Origin: Kribbella jejuensis
GTDB taxonomy: Bacteria > Actinomycetota > Actinomycetes > Propionibacteriales > Kribbellaceae
Direction: 5' to 3'
Assembly (NCBI RefSeq): GCF_006715085.1
Contig: NZ_VFMM01000002.1
Span: 1,240,001-1,304,000 of the forward strand
Length of the DNA stretch: 64,000 nucleotides
The notes under the pieces are model-generated. The model was not told where the DNA came from. It worked only from the letters and a program-made list of their open reading frames with translations, and ran no database searches. Numbering within the stretch: position 1 is the first letter of the stretch; each line of letters starts with the position of its first letter. Positions 1 through 8,548 of the stretch are shown piece by piece. A program made the position numbers and the translations under genes.

Positions 1-462
1 CTGATGACCAAGGTCCGCGGGACCTTCCAGGAGTTCAGCGGCGAGATCGTCGTGAAGGACACCATCGAGGACTCCGCCACCTCCGTCGAGATCGAGCTCG
101 CCTCGGTGCACACCCGCAGCGAGCAGCGCGACGGGCACCTGCGATCCGGCGACTTCTTCGACGCCGAGAACAGCCCGAAGATGACGTTCGTCAGCACCGC
201 CATCAAGCCCGAGGGCGACGACTACGTGCTGGCCGGCGAGCTGACCATCAAGAACGTCACCAAGCCGATCGAGCTCGCGGTCGAGTTCCTCGGTGTCGAC
301 CAGAACGCGTACGGCCAGACCATCATCGGTTTCGAGGCCTCCGCGTCGATCAGCCGCAAGGAGTGGGGCATCGACTTCAACGTTCCGCTCGAGGGTGGCA
401 AGCTGCTGATCGGTGACAAGGTGGACATTCACCTGGACATCCAGGCAGCTCTTCAGGCCTGA
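1..462 (+). CDS. YceI family protein (5' partial)
   Basis: This is the C-terminal part of a YceI-like lipid-binding beta-barrel protein. The frame is open to the window edge (codon 1 is CTG), so the ATG at position 4 is probably internal; YceI proteins usually carry about 20-25 more N-terminal residues. Family features visible are the SVEIELASVHTRSEQRDGHL segment, the HLRSGDFFD motif, and the conserved tail with SRKEWGIDFNVPLEGG and GDKVDIHLDIQA. Related proteins bind isoprenoid or other amphiphilic ligands, often under stress. There is no sign of the true start or a signal peptide. A strong bidirectional terminator follows and separates it from the convergent TetR gene. Confidence 0.9.
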   Translation: MMTKVRGTFQEFSGEIVVKDTIEDSATSVEIELASVHTRSEQRDGHLRSGDFFDAENSPKMTFVSTAIKPEGDDYVLAGELTIKNVTKPIELAVEFLGVDQNAYGQTIIGFEASASISRKEWGIDFNVPLEGGKLLIGDKVDIHLDIQAALQA

Positions 463-489
463 TCTCCGCAGTATCCGAGCAGCATCCGA

Positions 490-519
490 AAGGCCCCGCA
501 CCAGCTGGTGCGGGGCCTT
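490..519. terminator. bidirectional hairpin terminator
   Basis: A perfect 30-nt palindrome with 14-bp arms (AAGGCCCCGCACCA and its complement) and a 2-nt centre lies between the convergent YceI and TetR genes. It can terminate transcription from both sides. Confidence 0.85.
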
Positions 520-521
520 CG

Positions 522-1121
522 CTATGCCTGGACCATGCGCTCGGCGAGGTCGGCGTACAGCTTGCCGAGGGCGGCGGGGTCGCCGCGGTGTGGTGTGTAC
601 CAGCGGGCCACGTCGATCGAGAGGGACAGTACGGCGAGCGTCGTACCGGGAAGGTCTGTGACGGCGAAGGATCCGTCGGCGACACCGTCGGCGAGGACCT
701 GCTCGATCTGTGCCGAGATGGCCCGGCGGATCGTCGCGACCTCGGCCATGTGTTCGGGGGACAGCGCGGCCAGTTCGTACTGCACCACGCGGGCGATCGT
801 GTGGTGCTCGGCGTGCCAGGCGGTGAACGCGGCGACGAGCGAGCGCAGACGATCGGCAGGAGTGGAACCGGTGTCGGCGGAGCGCAGGACCTCGAGGGCG
901 GCGTTGTGGCCGTACAGGCTGATCTCGAAGAGCAGGCGCTCCTTGGACGGGTAGTGCACGTACAGGGCGGCGGGGCTCATGCCGGCGCGGGAGGCGATGT
1001 CGCGGGTCGTCGTGGCCTGGTACCCGCGCTCGGCGAACGCGTCGACGGCGCCCGTCAGCAGCCGGCGGGCGGCGGCCGGTTGGACGTGCTCCCAGACCAT
1101 CGGGTCGGTGACTGCGGACAC
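522..1121 (-). CDS. TetR family transcriptional regulator
   Basis: Probable repressor of the divergent fatty-acid oxidation operon. The N-terminal helix-turn-helix is the usual TetR type (AVDAFAERGYQATTTRDIAS, then AGMSPAALYVHYPSKERLL), followed by a helical ligand-binding domain. I chose the GTG at 1121 (199 aa) because AAGGTG sits 7 nt upstream. A longer reading to 1178 would put the coding region over the palindromic operator at 1149-1166 and almost reach the next gene. The inferred effector is an acyl-CoA or fatty acid, by analogy with FadR-type TetR regulators beside acyl-CoA dehydrogenases. Confidence 0.88.
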   Translation of the reverse strand: MSAVTDPMVWEHVQPAAARRLLTGAVDAFAERGYQATTTRDIASRAGMSPAALYVHYPSKERLLFEISLYGHNAALEVLRSADTGSTPADRLRSLVAAFTAWHAEHHTIARVVQYELAALSPEHMAEVATIRRAISAQIEQVLADGVADGSFAVTDLPGTTLAVLSLSIDVARWYTPHRGDPAALGKLYADLAERMVQA

Positions 1122-1148
1122 GTTGACACCTTGCACCAAACGCGTGAA

Positions 1149-1166
1149 GCTAAGCAAGCGCTTAGC
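1149..1166. promoter_or_regulatory. palindromic operator for the divergent TetR regulator
   Basis: GCTAAGCAAGCGCTTAGC has 7-bp arms (GCTAAGC/GCTTAGC) around AAGC. It lies between the divergent TetR and acyl-CoA dehydrogenase starts, 30 bp before the dehydrogenase ATG. The position and symmetry fit a TetR dimer site controlling both genes; the regulator assignment is inferred. Confidence 0.6.
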
Positions 1167-1195
1167 CACTCGTCTCACACCTTGGGGAGGCCTAG

Positions 1196-2341
1196 ATGGA
1201 GCGCGTCATCTTCAACGAGGACCACCAGGCATTCCGTGCCAGCGCGAAGGAGTACTGCGACCGCTCGCTGGTGCCGCGGATGGAGCAGTTCCTCGAAGAG
1301 AAGACGATCGACCGTGCCGTCTGGCTGGAGGCCGGAAAGCAGGGCTTCCTCGGGCTCGACGTGCCGGAGGAGTACGGCGGCTCGAGCGTCGGCGACTACC
1401 GGTTCAACGCGGTCTTCGCCGAGGAGGTCTCGAAGGTCTCCGCGTCGCTGTCGAGTTGCTTCGGCATCCACTACGACTGCGCCGCGCCCTACTTCGTGGA
1501 CCTCGGCACCGAGGAGCAGAAGCAGCGTTGGCTGCCGAAGTTTTGCTCCGGCGAGTACGTCGCCGCGATCGGGATGACCGAGCCGTCCGGCGGGTCGGAC
1601 CTGGCCGCGCTGAAGACGAGCGCGAAGCGGGCCGACGGCGGCTGGGTGCTGAACGGGTCGAAGACCTTCATCACCAACGGCGACATGGCCGACCTGGTGA
1701 TCGTCGCGGCCCGGACCGATCCGTCCAAGGGTGCGAAGGGCATCACGCTGTTCGTGGTCGAGGAGGGGATGGACGGCTTCGCCCGCGGCCGCAAGCTGGA
1801 CAAGGTCGGCCAGACCGAGTCCGGTACGTCCGAACTCTTTTTCGAGGACGTTTTCGTTGCCGATGACAACGTCCTGGGCGAGGTGGATCGCGGCTTCATC
1901 CACATGATGGAGCGGTTGGCGCAGGAGCGGATCGGGGCCGCGGTGTCGAACATCGCGCACGCCAGCCAGATCCTGGCCGAGACGATCGACTACGTGAAGC
2001 AGCGGAAGGCGTTCGGCCAGCCGGTCGGTTCGTTCCAGTACAACAAGTTCCTGGTCGCCGAGCTGGTCACCAAGGCCGAGGTGACCCAGGCGTACGTCGA
2101 CAACGCGATCGTCGCGCACGACGAGGACCGGCTGTCCGCGGTCGACGCCGCGAAGACCAAGTGGTGGAGCGCGCACGTGCAGAACGAGATCCTGGACGCG
2201 TGTGTCCAGCTGCACGGCGGCTACGGCTACATGAACGAGTACCGGGTGGCCCGCGCCTGGCGCGACGCCCGGGTGACGAAGATCTGGGCCGGTTCGAACG
2301 AGATCATGAAGGAACTCATCGGCCGCGATCTGGGGCTGTAG
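1196..2341 (+). CDS. acyl-CoA dehydrogenase (long-chain/LCAD-like)
   Basis: FAD-dependent flavoenzyme that introduces the alpha,beta double bond in acyl-CoA, the first step of beta-oxidation. The 381 aa match the family length. Family motifs include GMTEPSGGSDLAALKTSA near residue 127, the QRKAFGQPVGSFQ helix and a C-terminal QLHGGYGYMNEY. The usual C-terminal catalytic Glu (IYEGT in MCAD) is replaced in IWAGSNEIMKEL. Long-chain and isovaleryl-type enzymes instead use a Glu in helix G, and LAQERI (Glu about 244) matches that arrangement. The Shine-Dalgarno GGGGAGG precedes the ATG. It is the first gene of an operon with thiolase and SDR. Confidence 0.92.
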   Translation: MERVIFNEDHQAFRASAKEYCDRSLVPRMEQFLEEKTIDRAVWLEAGKQGFLGLDVPEEYGGSSVGDYRFNAVFAEEVSKVSASLSSCFGIHYDCAAPYFVDLGTEEQKQRWLPKFCSGEYVAAIGMTEPSGGSDLAALKTSAKRADGGWVLNGSKTFITNGDMADLVIVAARTDPSKGAKGITLFVVEEGMDGFARGRKLDKVGQTESGTSELFFEDVFVADDNVLGEVDRGFIHMMERLAQERIGAAVSNIAHASQILAETIDYVKQRKAFGQPVGSFQYNKFLVAELVTKAEVTQAYVDNAIVAHDEDRLSAVDAAKTKWWSAHVQNEILDACVQLHGGYGYMNEYRVARAWRDARVTKIWAGSNEIMKELIGRDLGL

Positions 2342-2355
2342 AAAGGGAAAACGAG

Positions 2356-3576
2356 ATGCCTGAAGCAGTCATCGTGTCGACGGCCCGTTCGCCGATCGGC
2401 CGCGCGTACAAGGGATCGCTGACCTCGATCCGGCCGGACGATCTCGCCGTCCAGATGATCAAGGCGGCCGTCGACAAGGCCGGGCTGACCGGGGACCAGA
2501 TCGAGGACCTGGCGCTCGGCTGCGCGGAGCCGCACGACGAGCACGGCGGGAACATGGCCCGCCGGGTAGCGGTGCAGCTCGGCTGGGACAACACGCCGGC
2601 GACCACCGTGAACCGGTTCTGCGCGTCGTCGACGCAGACCGCGCGGATGGCGTACCACGCGATCAAGTCCGGTGAGGGCGACATCTTCGTCAGCGCCGGC
2701 GTCGAGTGCGTCTCGCGGTACAAGAACTTCGGGTCCGCGGGCGTCGGTGACCCGAGCTCGTTCAACCCGGTCTTCACCGACGCGGTCGCGCGGACCGAGA
2801 AGTACGCCGAGACCAACGACACCTGGCACGACCCGCGCGAGGACGGGCTGATCCCGGACATCTACATCGCGATGGGCCAGACCGCCGAGAACGTCGCGAC
2901 GCTGCGCGGCATCAGCCGCGAGGAGCAGGACGTGTTCGGAGTCCGCTCGCAGAACCTGGCCGAGAAGGCGATCGGCAACGGGTTCTTCGAGCGCGAGATC
3001 GTGCCGGTGACGCTGCCGGACGGGACCGTCGTGAGCAAGGACGACGGCCCGCGCCCGGGCACGACACTGGAGGGCGTCAGCGGCCTGAAGCCGGTGTTCC
3101 GCCCGGACGGGACCGTGACGGCCGGCAACTGCTGCCCGTTGAACGACGGTGCCGCGGCGGTCGTGATCATGAGCGACACGAAGGCGCGGGAGCTCGGCCT
3201 GACTCCGCTGGCGCGGATCGTGTCGACGGGTGTCAGCGGACTCTCGCCGGAGATCATGGGCCTCGGTCCGGTCGAGGCGTCGAAGCAGGCGCTGGCCCGG
3301 GCCGGGATGAGCATCAACGACATCGACCTGGTCGAGATCAACGAGGCGTTCGCGGTCCAGGTGATCGGTTCGGCGCGCGAACTCGGCATCGACGAGGACA
3401 AGCTGAACGTGCACGGCGGCGCGATCGCACTTGGGCACCCGTTCGGGTCCACCGGTGCGCGGATCATGACCACGCTGGTCAACGGCCTGCAGTTCGAGGA
3501 CAAGCAGTTCGGGCTCGAGACGATGTGTGTCGGCGGCGGGCAGGGGATGGCCATCGTGCTCGAGCGCCTCAGCTGA
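2356..3576 (+). CDS. acetyl-CoA C-acyltransferase (thiolase)
   Basis: Degradative-type thiolase (406 aa) that cleaves 3-ketoacyl-CoA at the end of the beta-oxidation spiral. It shows the nucleophilic Cys in NRFCASSTQTARMA, the NEAFAVQ motif, GGAIALGHPFGSTGARI with the catalytic His, and the C-terminal CVGGGQGMA containing the second Cys. The ATG at 2356 begins MPEAVIVSTARSPIGRA, the normal family N-terminus, and lies 14 nt after the dehydrogenase stop. A longer in-frame reading runs back into the dehydrogenase and is not needed. Its stop overlaps the next start. Confidence 0.93.
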   Translation: MPEAVIVSTARSPIGRAYKGSLTSIRPDDLAVQMIKAAVDKAGLTGDQIEDLALGCAEPHDEHGGNMARRVAVQLGWDNTPATTVNRFCASSTQTARMAYHAIKSGEGDIFVSAGVECVSRYKNFGSAGVGDPSSFNPVFTDAVARTEKYAETNDTWHDPREDGLIPDIYIAMGQTAENVATLRGISREEQDVFGVRSQNLAEKAIGNGFFEREIVPVTLPDGTVVSKDDGPRPGTTLEGVSGLKPVFRPDGTVTAGNCCPLNDGAAAVVIMSDTKARELGLTPLARIVSTGVSGLSPEIMGLGPVEASKQALARAGMSINDIDLVEINEAFAVQVIGSARELGIDEDKLNVHGGAIALGHPFGSTGARIMTTLVNGLQFEDKQFGLETMCVGGGQGMAIVLERLS

Positions 3577-4328
3577 TGACGCTGGAGAACCGGACGGCGA
3601 TCGTCACCGGAGCCTCTCGTGGGATCGGGCTGGCGGTCGCCCAGCGCCTGGTCGCCGACGGCGCGCGCGTCGTCATCACCGGGCGGACGCAGGAGACCCT
3701 CGACGAGGCCGTGAAGACCTTGGGCGGTCGTGAGCACGCGCTGGCGATCGCGGGCAACGCTGCGGACGCGTCGCATCGTGGGGCGGCCGTCGCGGCTGCG
3801 GTAGCGACGTACGGGTCGGTGGACCTGTTGGTGAACAACACCGGCATCAACCCGATCTACGGGAAGTTGCTGGACGTCGACGCCGGAGTGGCGAGCAAGA
3901 TGGTCGACACCAATGTGCTCGCAGCGATCGCCTGGGTGAAGGCCTGCCGGGATGCGTGGATGCGGGAGCACGGCGGTGCCGTGGTGAACCTGTCGTCGGT
4001 GGCCGGTCTGGCGCCGTCGCCCGGCATCGGGTGGTACGGCGCGACCAAGGCCATGCTCTCGCGGGTCACCCAGGAGCTGGCGGTCGAGCTGGCTCCGGAG
4101 ATCCGGGTGAACGCCGTGGCTCCGGCTGTGGTCAAGACCAAGTTCGCCGGAGCCCTCTACGAAGGGCGTGAGGACAAGGTCGCCGCGACGTACCCCTTGG
4201 GTCGTCTGGGCCGGCCGGAGGACGTCGCTTCGCTGGTGTGGTTCCTGTTGTCCGACGAAGCGTCGTGGATCACCGGCCAGACCATCACGATCGACGGCGG
4301 CCTCACGCTGAACGGCGGCATCGCCTAA
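3576..4328 (+). CDS. SDR family oxidoreductase (FabG-like)
   Basis: Short-chain dehydrogenase of 250 aa, probably acting on a hydroxyacyl/ketoacyl-CoA or another intermediate in this beta-oxidation operon. The nucleotide motif is TGASRGIG. The structural motif reads NNTGIN, where most family members have NNAG. The catalytic Ser and YxxxK are in SSVAG and WYGATK. The C-terminus (WITGQTITIDGG) is typical. The start overlaps the thiolase stop as TGATG (3574-3578), indicating translational coupling. The substrate is not evident from sequence. Confidence 0.88.
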   Translation: MTLENRTAIVTGASRGIGLAVAQRLVADGARVVITGRTQETLDEAVKTLGGREHALAIAGNAADASHRGAAVAAAVATYGSVDLLVNNTGINPIYGKLLDVDAGVASKMVDTNVLAAIAWVKACRDAWMREHGGAVVNLSSVAGLAPSPGIGWYGATKAMLSRVTQELAVELAPEIRVNAVAPAVVKTKFAGALYEGREDKVAATYPLGRLGRPEDVASLVWFLLSDEASWITGQTITIDGGLTLNGGIA

Positions 4329-4392
4329 GGCATCGGCCGAGGCCGGCTGACGTCGCCGACCTCCTCTCACGGAGTCGGTTCAGAGATATATA

Positions 4393-4407
4393 AGACATCT
4401 TCTGTCT
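4393..4407. promoter_or_regulatory. inverted repeat in an AT-rich promoter region
   Basis: AGACATCTTCTGTCT (5-bp arms AGACA/TGTCT, 5-bp spacer) sits 15 bp before the ATG of the WYL regulator, beside the locally AT-rich ATATATAAG. It may be an autoregulatory operator overlapping the promoter. Confidence 0.45.
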
Positions 4408-4422
4408 CATATTGTTGCCGTC

Positions 4423-5394
4423 ATGCGAGCGGACCGGTTGTTGCAGATCATCCTGTTGCTGCAGCGGCACGAGCGGCTGTCGGCGCGGGAGTTGGCGGAG
4501 CGGCTGGAGGTGTCGACGCGGACGGTCATGCGCGACATGGAGGCGCTGTCCGCGGCCGGCGTACCGGTGTACTCCGAGCGCGGGCGCAACGGGGGCTGTG
4601 TGCTGCTCCCTGGTTACCGTGCCGACGTCAGTGAACTCACGCCGCGCGAGGCGCAGGCCCTGTTCGCGTGGTCGGGGCGGGCCGCGCTGTCGGACGAGCT
4701 TGGGCTGCAGGACGCACTGCACTCCGCCATGGGCAAGCTGTCCGCCACACTGCCCGTGGAGCTCCAGGGGGAGGCCGACGCGTTGTCCGGCTCCATCGTG
4801 GTCGACAGACGGCGCTGGTTCGCGGAGACCGAAGACACCGGTGCTCTGCCGGTACTACGCCAAGCGGTCGTCACCCGCCGCCGGGTGCGGCTGCGGTACG
4901 CCTCAGCACGTGAGGGCGTGCAGCAGCGCACGGTCGATCCATGGGGTCTCGTGGAGCAGGCCGGGCGCTGGTACCTCGTCGCGGCGCATCGTGGTGCGGC
5001 GCGGATGTACCGGGTGTCCCGCGTCCAGGAGGTCGACCTGCTCGAGGAGACCGCGGACCGGCCGGAAGGACTGGACGTGCGTGCGGAGTGGGAGCGGTTG
5101 CGGTCCGGGCTGGAGCAGCACGCGCCGGTCGGCGTCGACGTACTGGTGCGAGTCCGGCCGGACAAGACTGAGCTGATCCGGCGGATCGCGTCGCCGATGC
5201 TGGCGAAGGGCGAGGTGGCCCGGGAGGTGCCGTCCGACGACGAGTGGCCGCACCTGCGGTTGCACTTCCGGGTCCGGGAGGCCGCGTGCGGCGTACTGCT
5301 CGGGTTCGCCGGTGATCTGGAGGTGCTGGATCCGCCGGACCTGCGGCTCCGGATGCTGGAGCTCGCGCAGGCCGCGCTGGCGACCTACGGCTGA
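4423..5394 (+). CDS. HTH/WYL-domain transcriptional regulator
   Basis: Regulator of 323 aa with an N-terminal DeoR-like winged helix (RLLQIILLLQRHERLSAREL, then EVSTRTVMRDMEALSAAGVP) and a central WYL domain (RRRVRLRYASAREG ... VDPWGLVEQAGRWYLVAAHR). WYL domains sense ligands, including nucleotides, in several bacterial regulators. The target is unknown; self-control is suggested by the inverted repeat upstream. The 3' end overlaps the convergent gene at 5385-5394 by 10 bp. Confidence 0.88.
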   Translation: MRADRLLQIILLLQRHERLSARELAERLEVSTRTVMRDMEALSAAGVPVYSERGRNGGCVLLPGYRADVSELTPREAQALFAWSGRAALSDELGLQDALHSAMGKLSATLPVELQGEADALSGSIVVDRRRWFAETEDTGALPVLRQAVVTRRRVRLRYASAREGVQQRTVDPWGLVEQAGRWYLVAAHRGAARMYRVSRVQEVDLLEETADRPEGLDVRAEWERLRSGLEQHAPVGVDVLVRVRPDKTELIRRIASPMLAKGEVAREVPSDDEWPHLRLHFRVREAACGVLLGFAGDLEVLDPPDLRLRMLELAQAALATYG

Positions 5395-5915
5395 CGGGTC
5401 GCGACGAACGTCTGCCGGAGGATGACGTTGCCGTCGGCATCGATGTCCTCGTTGCGCCAGTTGAACCCGTCGACCGTGATCCCGGTGAATTCCCAGCGGG
5501 TGCTCGCGGTCTGCGACTCCAGCGTGATCGTGTCCCCGCTCGCCCGCGCGACGAACGGCATCACGAACGCCGCCTTCGGCCCCATCCAGGTCGAGCGGAA
5601 CGCCTGCAGTTCGGGATCGTAGATCCGGATCGACAGTCCCCACTCGCCGTCGCCGTCGGTGGCGCGCGCGACCCGGCTCGGCGTGATCCAGACGTCGGCG
5701 ACCGCCCGGCCGTCGAGTGCCCAGGCGAAGTGCCACTCCCCCTGGGTACGGCGGGTGACGGCGCCGGTCTCGTCGTACCAGGCGACGTCGAGGTCCCAGC
5801 TGCCGATCAGCGGGGCGAACGGGCGGAAGGCGTCGGCGTACTCCGCGCGCGGACGGGTGGACACCATCAGGTCGGCGAGAACTCGAGCGGCCGACGCGCC
5901 GTCGTTGAGCTGCAT
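5385..5915 (-). CDS. hypothetical protein, DUF1579/calycin-like
   Basis: Conserved-looking 176-aa protein of unknown function. The stretch FAPLIGSWDLDVAWYDETG followed by alternating beta-type sequence (EWHFAWALDGRAVADVWI, then WEFTGITVDGFNWRNE) resembles small calycin-like DUF1579 proteins. The assignment is by general appearance only. The ATG at 5915 (MQLNDGASAARV) was preferred because the longer reading adds a low-complexity, unconserved-looking N-terminus. It has no signal peptide or membrane segment. It converges with the WYL regulator and overlaps its last 10 bp. Confidence 0.7.
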   Translation of the reverse strand: MQLNDGASAARVLADLMVSTRPRAEYADAFRPFAPLIGSWDLDVAWYDETGAVTRRTQGEWHFAWALDGRAVADVWITPSRVARATDGDGEWGLSIRIYDPELQAFRSTWMGPKAAFVMPFVARASGDTITLESQTASTRWEFTGITVDGFNWRNEDIDADGNVILRQTFVATRQP

Positions 5916-6129
5916 GGTCCCCAGGCTAGGACAGCGCAGGTGCGGACGCCCCGCCGCCGGTGACCCCGTCGCGTGCAACCACGATGGCACTTCCGGCGGT
6001 CGGGGCATTCAGTCCGACAGCACCGCGTCACTCTAATACGAGTTCGGCGCACAGCCGAATCACGAGACCGGCAAGATCCTGTCTCTTAATGCGTGGCGGC
6101 TTCCGGGCCCGCTGGTTAGGGTCCGGGAC

Positions 6130-7047
6130 ATGACGACGAGGGCGGTGGTACGGCTGGCCGTCGCGGCCGATGCCGGGGCGGTGGCGGCGGTACGGCGGGC
6201 GGTCTACCCGTACAAGGCGATGTCGGCGGCCGCGGTGGCGCACATGATCACCGTGCAGTCGCCGGGGGAGCGGTTCCTTCCGCTGGTCGCGCTCCGCGAC
6301 GGCGAGGTCGTCGCCTGGGGATCGGCCGGCCTGAACGTCTGGACCAGTGAACCCGGGCAGGCCGAGGCCATCGTGTACGTGCATCCGGAGCATCGCCGCC
6401 AGGGCATCGGCGGCGCGCTCGCCGAGCGGCTGCACCAGCACTTGAGTGAGGTCGGCGCGGTTCGGGTGCGGACGTTCGTACACCCCGACGGTCTGAAGTT
6501 CGCCCACAAGCTCGGGTACGACGGGACGCGGCAGATGCACTTCTCCGGCCTCGACCTGACCAAGGAACTGCCCGAGCAGCCGCCGACGCCCGATGGGATC
6601 AAGCTGGTCAGCTTCGCCGACCTCGACCCGCGGACGGCGTACACCGCGGACACGGTCGCGTCGCTGGACGAGCCGAGTGACTCGCCGCTGGACGCCGTTG
6701 AGTACGACATGTGGCTCGAGGAGATCTGGAACGGCCCGTCGATGGACAAGTCGCTCAGCGTCGGCGCGATGGCCGGCGACGAACTGGTCGCTTTCACCGT
6801 GGTCGAGACCGCCACCGACCGGATGTGGTCGGGCATGACCGGCACGATCCCGGGCTACCGGGGCCGAGGCCTCGCCAAGCTGGTGAAGTCGGTCGCACTC
6901 CGCCGAGCGGCGGCGGCCGGGATCACCGCGGCGTACACCTCGAACGACGACGAGAACGGCCCGATGCTTGCCGTCAACAACTGGCTCGGCTACCAACGCG
7001 TCCAAACCGAACTCGGCCTACTCCGAACGCTGGACAGCGACGCGTGA
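6130..7047 (+). CDS. double GNAT-domain N-acetyltransferase
   Basis: Protein of 305 aa with two GNAT folds, an arrangement seen in mycothiol synthase-like acetyltransferases. The N-terminal domain carries the acetyl-CoA motif A (VHPEHRRQGIGGALAERL). The C-terminal domain carries a second one (TIPGYRGRGLAKLVKSVALR) and the NNWLGY motif typical of this group. The substrate is unknown. It is clearly paralogous to the next gene, so a local duplication is likely. The 214-bp upstream gap holds a small inverted repeat (TTCGGC/GCCGAA, 6043-6059) and no gene I can support. Confidence 0.85.
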   Translation: MTTRAVVRLAVAADAGAVAAVRRAVYPYKAMSAAAVAHMITVQSPGERFLPLVALRDGEVVAWGSAGLNVWTSEPGQAEAIVYVHPEHRRQGIGGALAERLHQHLSEVGAVRVRTFVHPDGLKFAHKLGYDGTRQMHFSGLDLTKELPEQPPTPDGIKLVSFADLDPRTAYTADTVASLDEPSDSPLDAVEYDMWLEEIWNGPSMDKSLSVGAMAGDELVAFTVVETATDRMWSGMTGTIPGYRGRGLAKLVKSVALRRAAAAGITAAYTSNDDENGPMLAVNNWLGYQRVQTELGLLRTLDSDA

Positions 7048-7201
7048 CGACTTCGAGGGGTTCGGACGACAGTCGATGTGACGGGTTCGCGGTTGGTGCT
7101 TGGGCGGTCTGAGACGGAGCTGTAATCGGGTTACTTCTGGTATGCACCTGAAAGCGCGTTAGATTCCGGGGTACTTGATTGGAGTGCCCAAGGAGTTTCG
7201 G

Positions 7202-8086
7202 ATGGAGATCAGGGCGGCGGGTCCGGGAGATGTCGAGCAGGCGTTGGCGCTGCACGACGAACTCGTTCCGTACCTGGTGATCACCCGGGGCGGGCTGGTC
7301 CGCAGGCTGGACAAGCCGTCCGAGCCCGGGCGAGCCACCTTTGCCGCGCTGGTCGACGGGGAACTGGTGGGCTGGGCAACGACCGGGCTGATCGGCGGGT
7401 CGGATCCGCTGGACGGCGAGCTGCGCGTGCTCGTCCGGCCGGAGTACCGGCGGCGCGGCATCGGGACGCAGTTGCTGGAGGCAACGCACGCGAACCTGTG
7501 CGACGCGGGCGCGAAGAGCGCACGGGTGTTCGCGGACCCGGCCGCGGTCGGGTGGGCGTCGCGGTTCGGGTACCGGCAGACACGGCAGGTGCACTACGCG
7601 GGCATCGACCCGCGGAAGGCACCGGAGCAGCCCGAGCCGCCGAGCGCCGTACGGCTTGTACCGCTCACCGACGTCGAGCCGGAGGCGCTGTACGCCGCCG
7701 ATGTGGTTGCCCAGCGCACCAAACCGGGCGACGCGAAGATCTCGGCCCGGCCGTACGGCGAATGGCGCACCGCGGTCTGGGAGTCGGCCGACACGGTCCT
7801 CGACCTGAGCATGGCCGCGCTCTACCGGGACCAGATCGTGTCGTTCACGATGGGGCTCGGCGACCACACGATGATCTGGTCGAAGATGACCTCGACGCTT
7901 CCGGAGTACCGCGGCCGCGGTCTGGCGAAACTGGTGAAGTCCGCGGCCCTGCACCGCGCCGCGGACGCCGGCGTGCAAGGCGCGTACACCGCGAACTACG
8001 ACGGCAACCTACCGATGCTCGCGGTCAACGAGTGGCTCGGCTATCACCGGATCGCCACGCACGCCGTCCTGATCTGCCCCCTCTAG
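7202..8086 (+). CDS. double GNAT-domain N-acetyltransferase, paralogue of the upstream gene
   Basis: A 294-aa double-GNAT protein with motif A in RPEYRRRGIGTQLLEATH and a second one in TLPEYRGRGLAKLVKSAALH, nearly matching the upstream gene. The end (MLAVNEWLGYHRIATHAVL) is also shared. I chose the ATG at 7202 because AAGGAG lies 6 nt upstream; a TTG at 7175 would add nine residues. Substrate unknown. Its TAG stop shares the palindrome CTAG with the TAG stop of the convergent maoC-like gene (8083-8086). Confidence 0.85.
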   Translation: MEIRAAGPGDVEQALALHDELVPYLVITRGGLVRRLDKPSEPGRATFAALVDGELVGWATTGLIGGSDPLDGELRVLVRPEYRRRGIGTQLLEATHANLCDAGAKSARVFADPAAVGWASRFGYRQTRQVHYAGIDPRKAPEQPEPPSAVRLVPLTDVEPEALYAADVVAQRTKPGDAKISARPYGEWRTAVWESADTVLDLSMAALYRDQIVSFTMGLGDHTMIWSKMTSTLPEYRGRGLAKLVKSAALHRAADAGVQGAYTANYDGNLPMLAVNEWLGYHRIATHAVLICPL

Positions 8087-8538
8087 GGGACGAGCAGTAC
8101 GACGGTCTCGGCGACGCAGGCGGGCTTCGTCGAGTTCTCCAGTTCGATCACCCAGTTGAGCGACACCTGGACACCGGCCGGGGTCTCGACCGCGTTGGCG
8201 ATCGAGGCGCCCGCGCGCACCCGGCTGCCGACCGGGACCGGCGCCGGGAAGCGGACCTTGTTCACGCCGTAGTTGAGCTTCGCGGTCACCCCGTCGACCT
8301 GGAACAGCTCGTCACCGAACCGCGCGATCAGGCTCAGCGTCAGGTAGCCGTGCGCGATCGTCCCGCCGTACGGGCCCTTGGCCGCGCGCTCGACGTCGAC
8401 GTGGATCCACTGGTGGTCACCGGTCGCATCGGCGAACTGGTTCACCTGCTCCTGGGTGATCTCCAGCCACTCGGTCTCACCGAGCGTGCTGCCGACCGCA
8501 TGCGCCACCTCGTCGACACCGTTGAAGCTTCGCGGCAT
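8083..8538 (-). CDS. MaoC-like (R)-specific enoyl-CoA hydratase/dehydratase
   Basis: Hot-dog fold dehydratase of 151 aa. The hydratase motif reads FADATGDHQWIHVDVERA followed by GPYGGTIAHGYLTLSL, with the Asp and His expected for catalysis on acyl-CoA. It is transcribed 10 bp after the fabG-like gene, so the two probably act together, interconverting 3-keto, 3-hydroxy and enoyl thioesters. It converges with the GNAT gene, sharing the 4-bp CTAG stop overlap. Confidence 0.88.
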   Translation of the reverse strand: MPRSFNGVDEVAHAVGSTLGETEWLEITQEQVNQFADATGDHQWIHVDVERAAKGPYGGTIAHGYLTLSLIARFGDELFQVDGVTAKLNYGVNKVRFPAPVPVGSRVRAGASIANAVETPAGVQVSLNWVIELENSTKPACVAETVVLLVP

Positions 8539-8548
8539 GCCCGACTCC

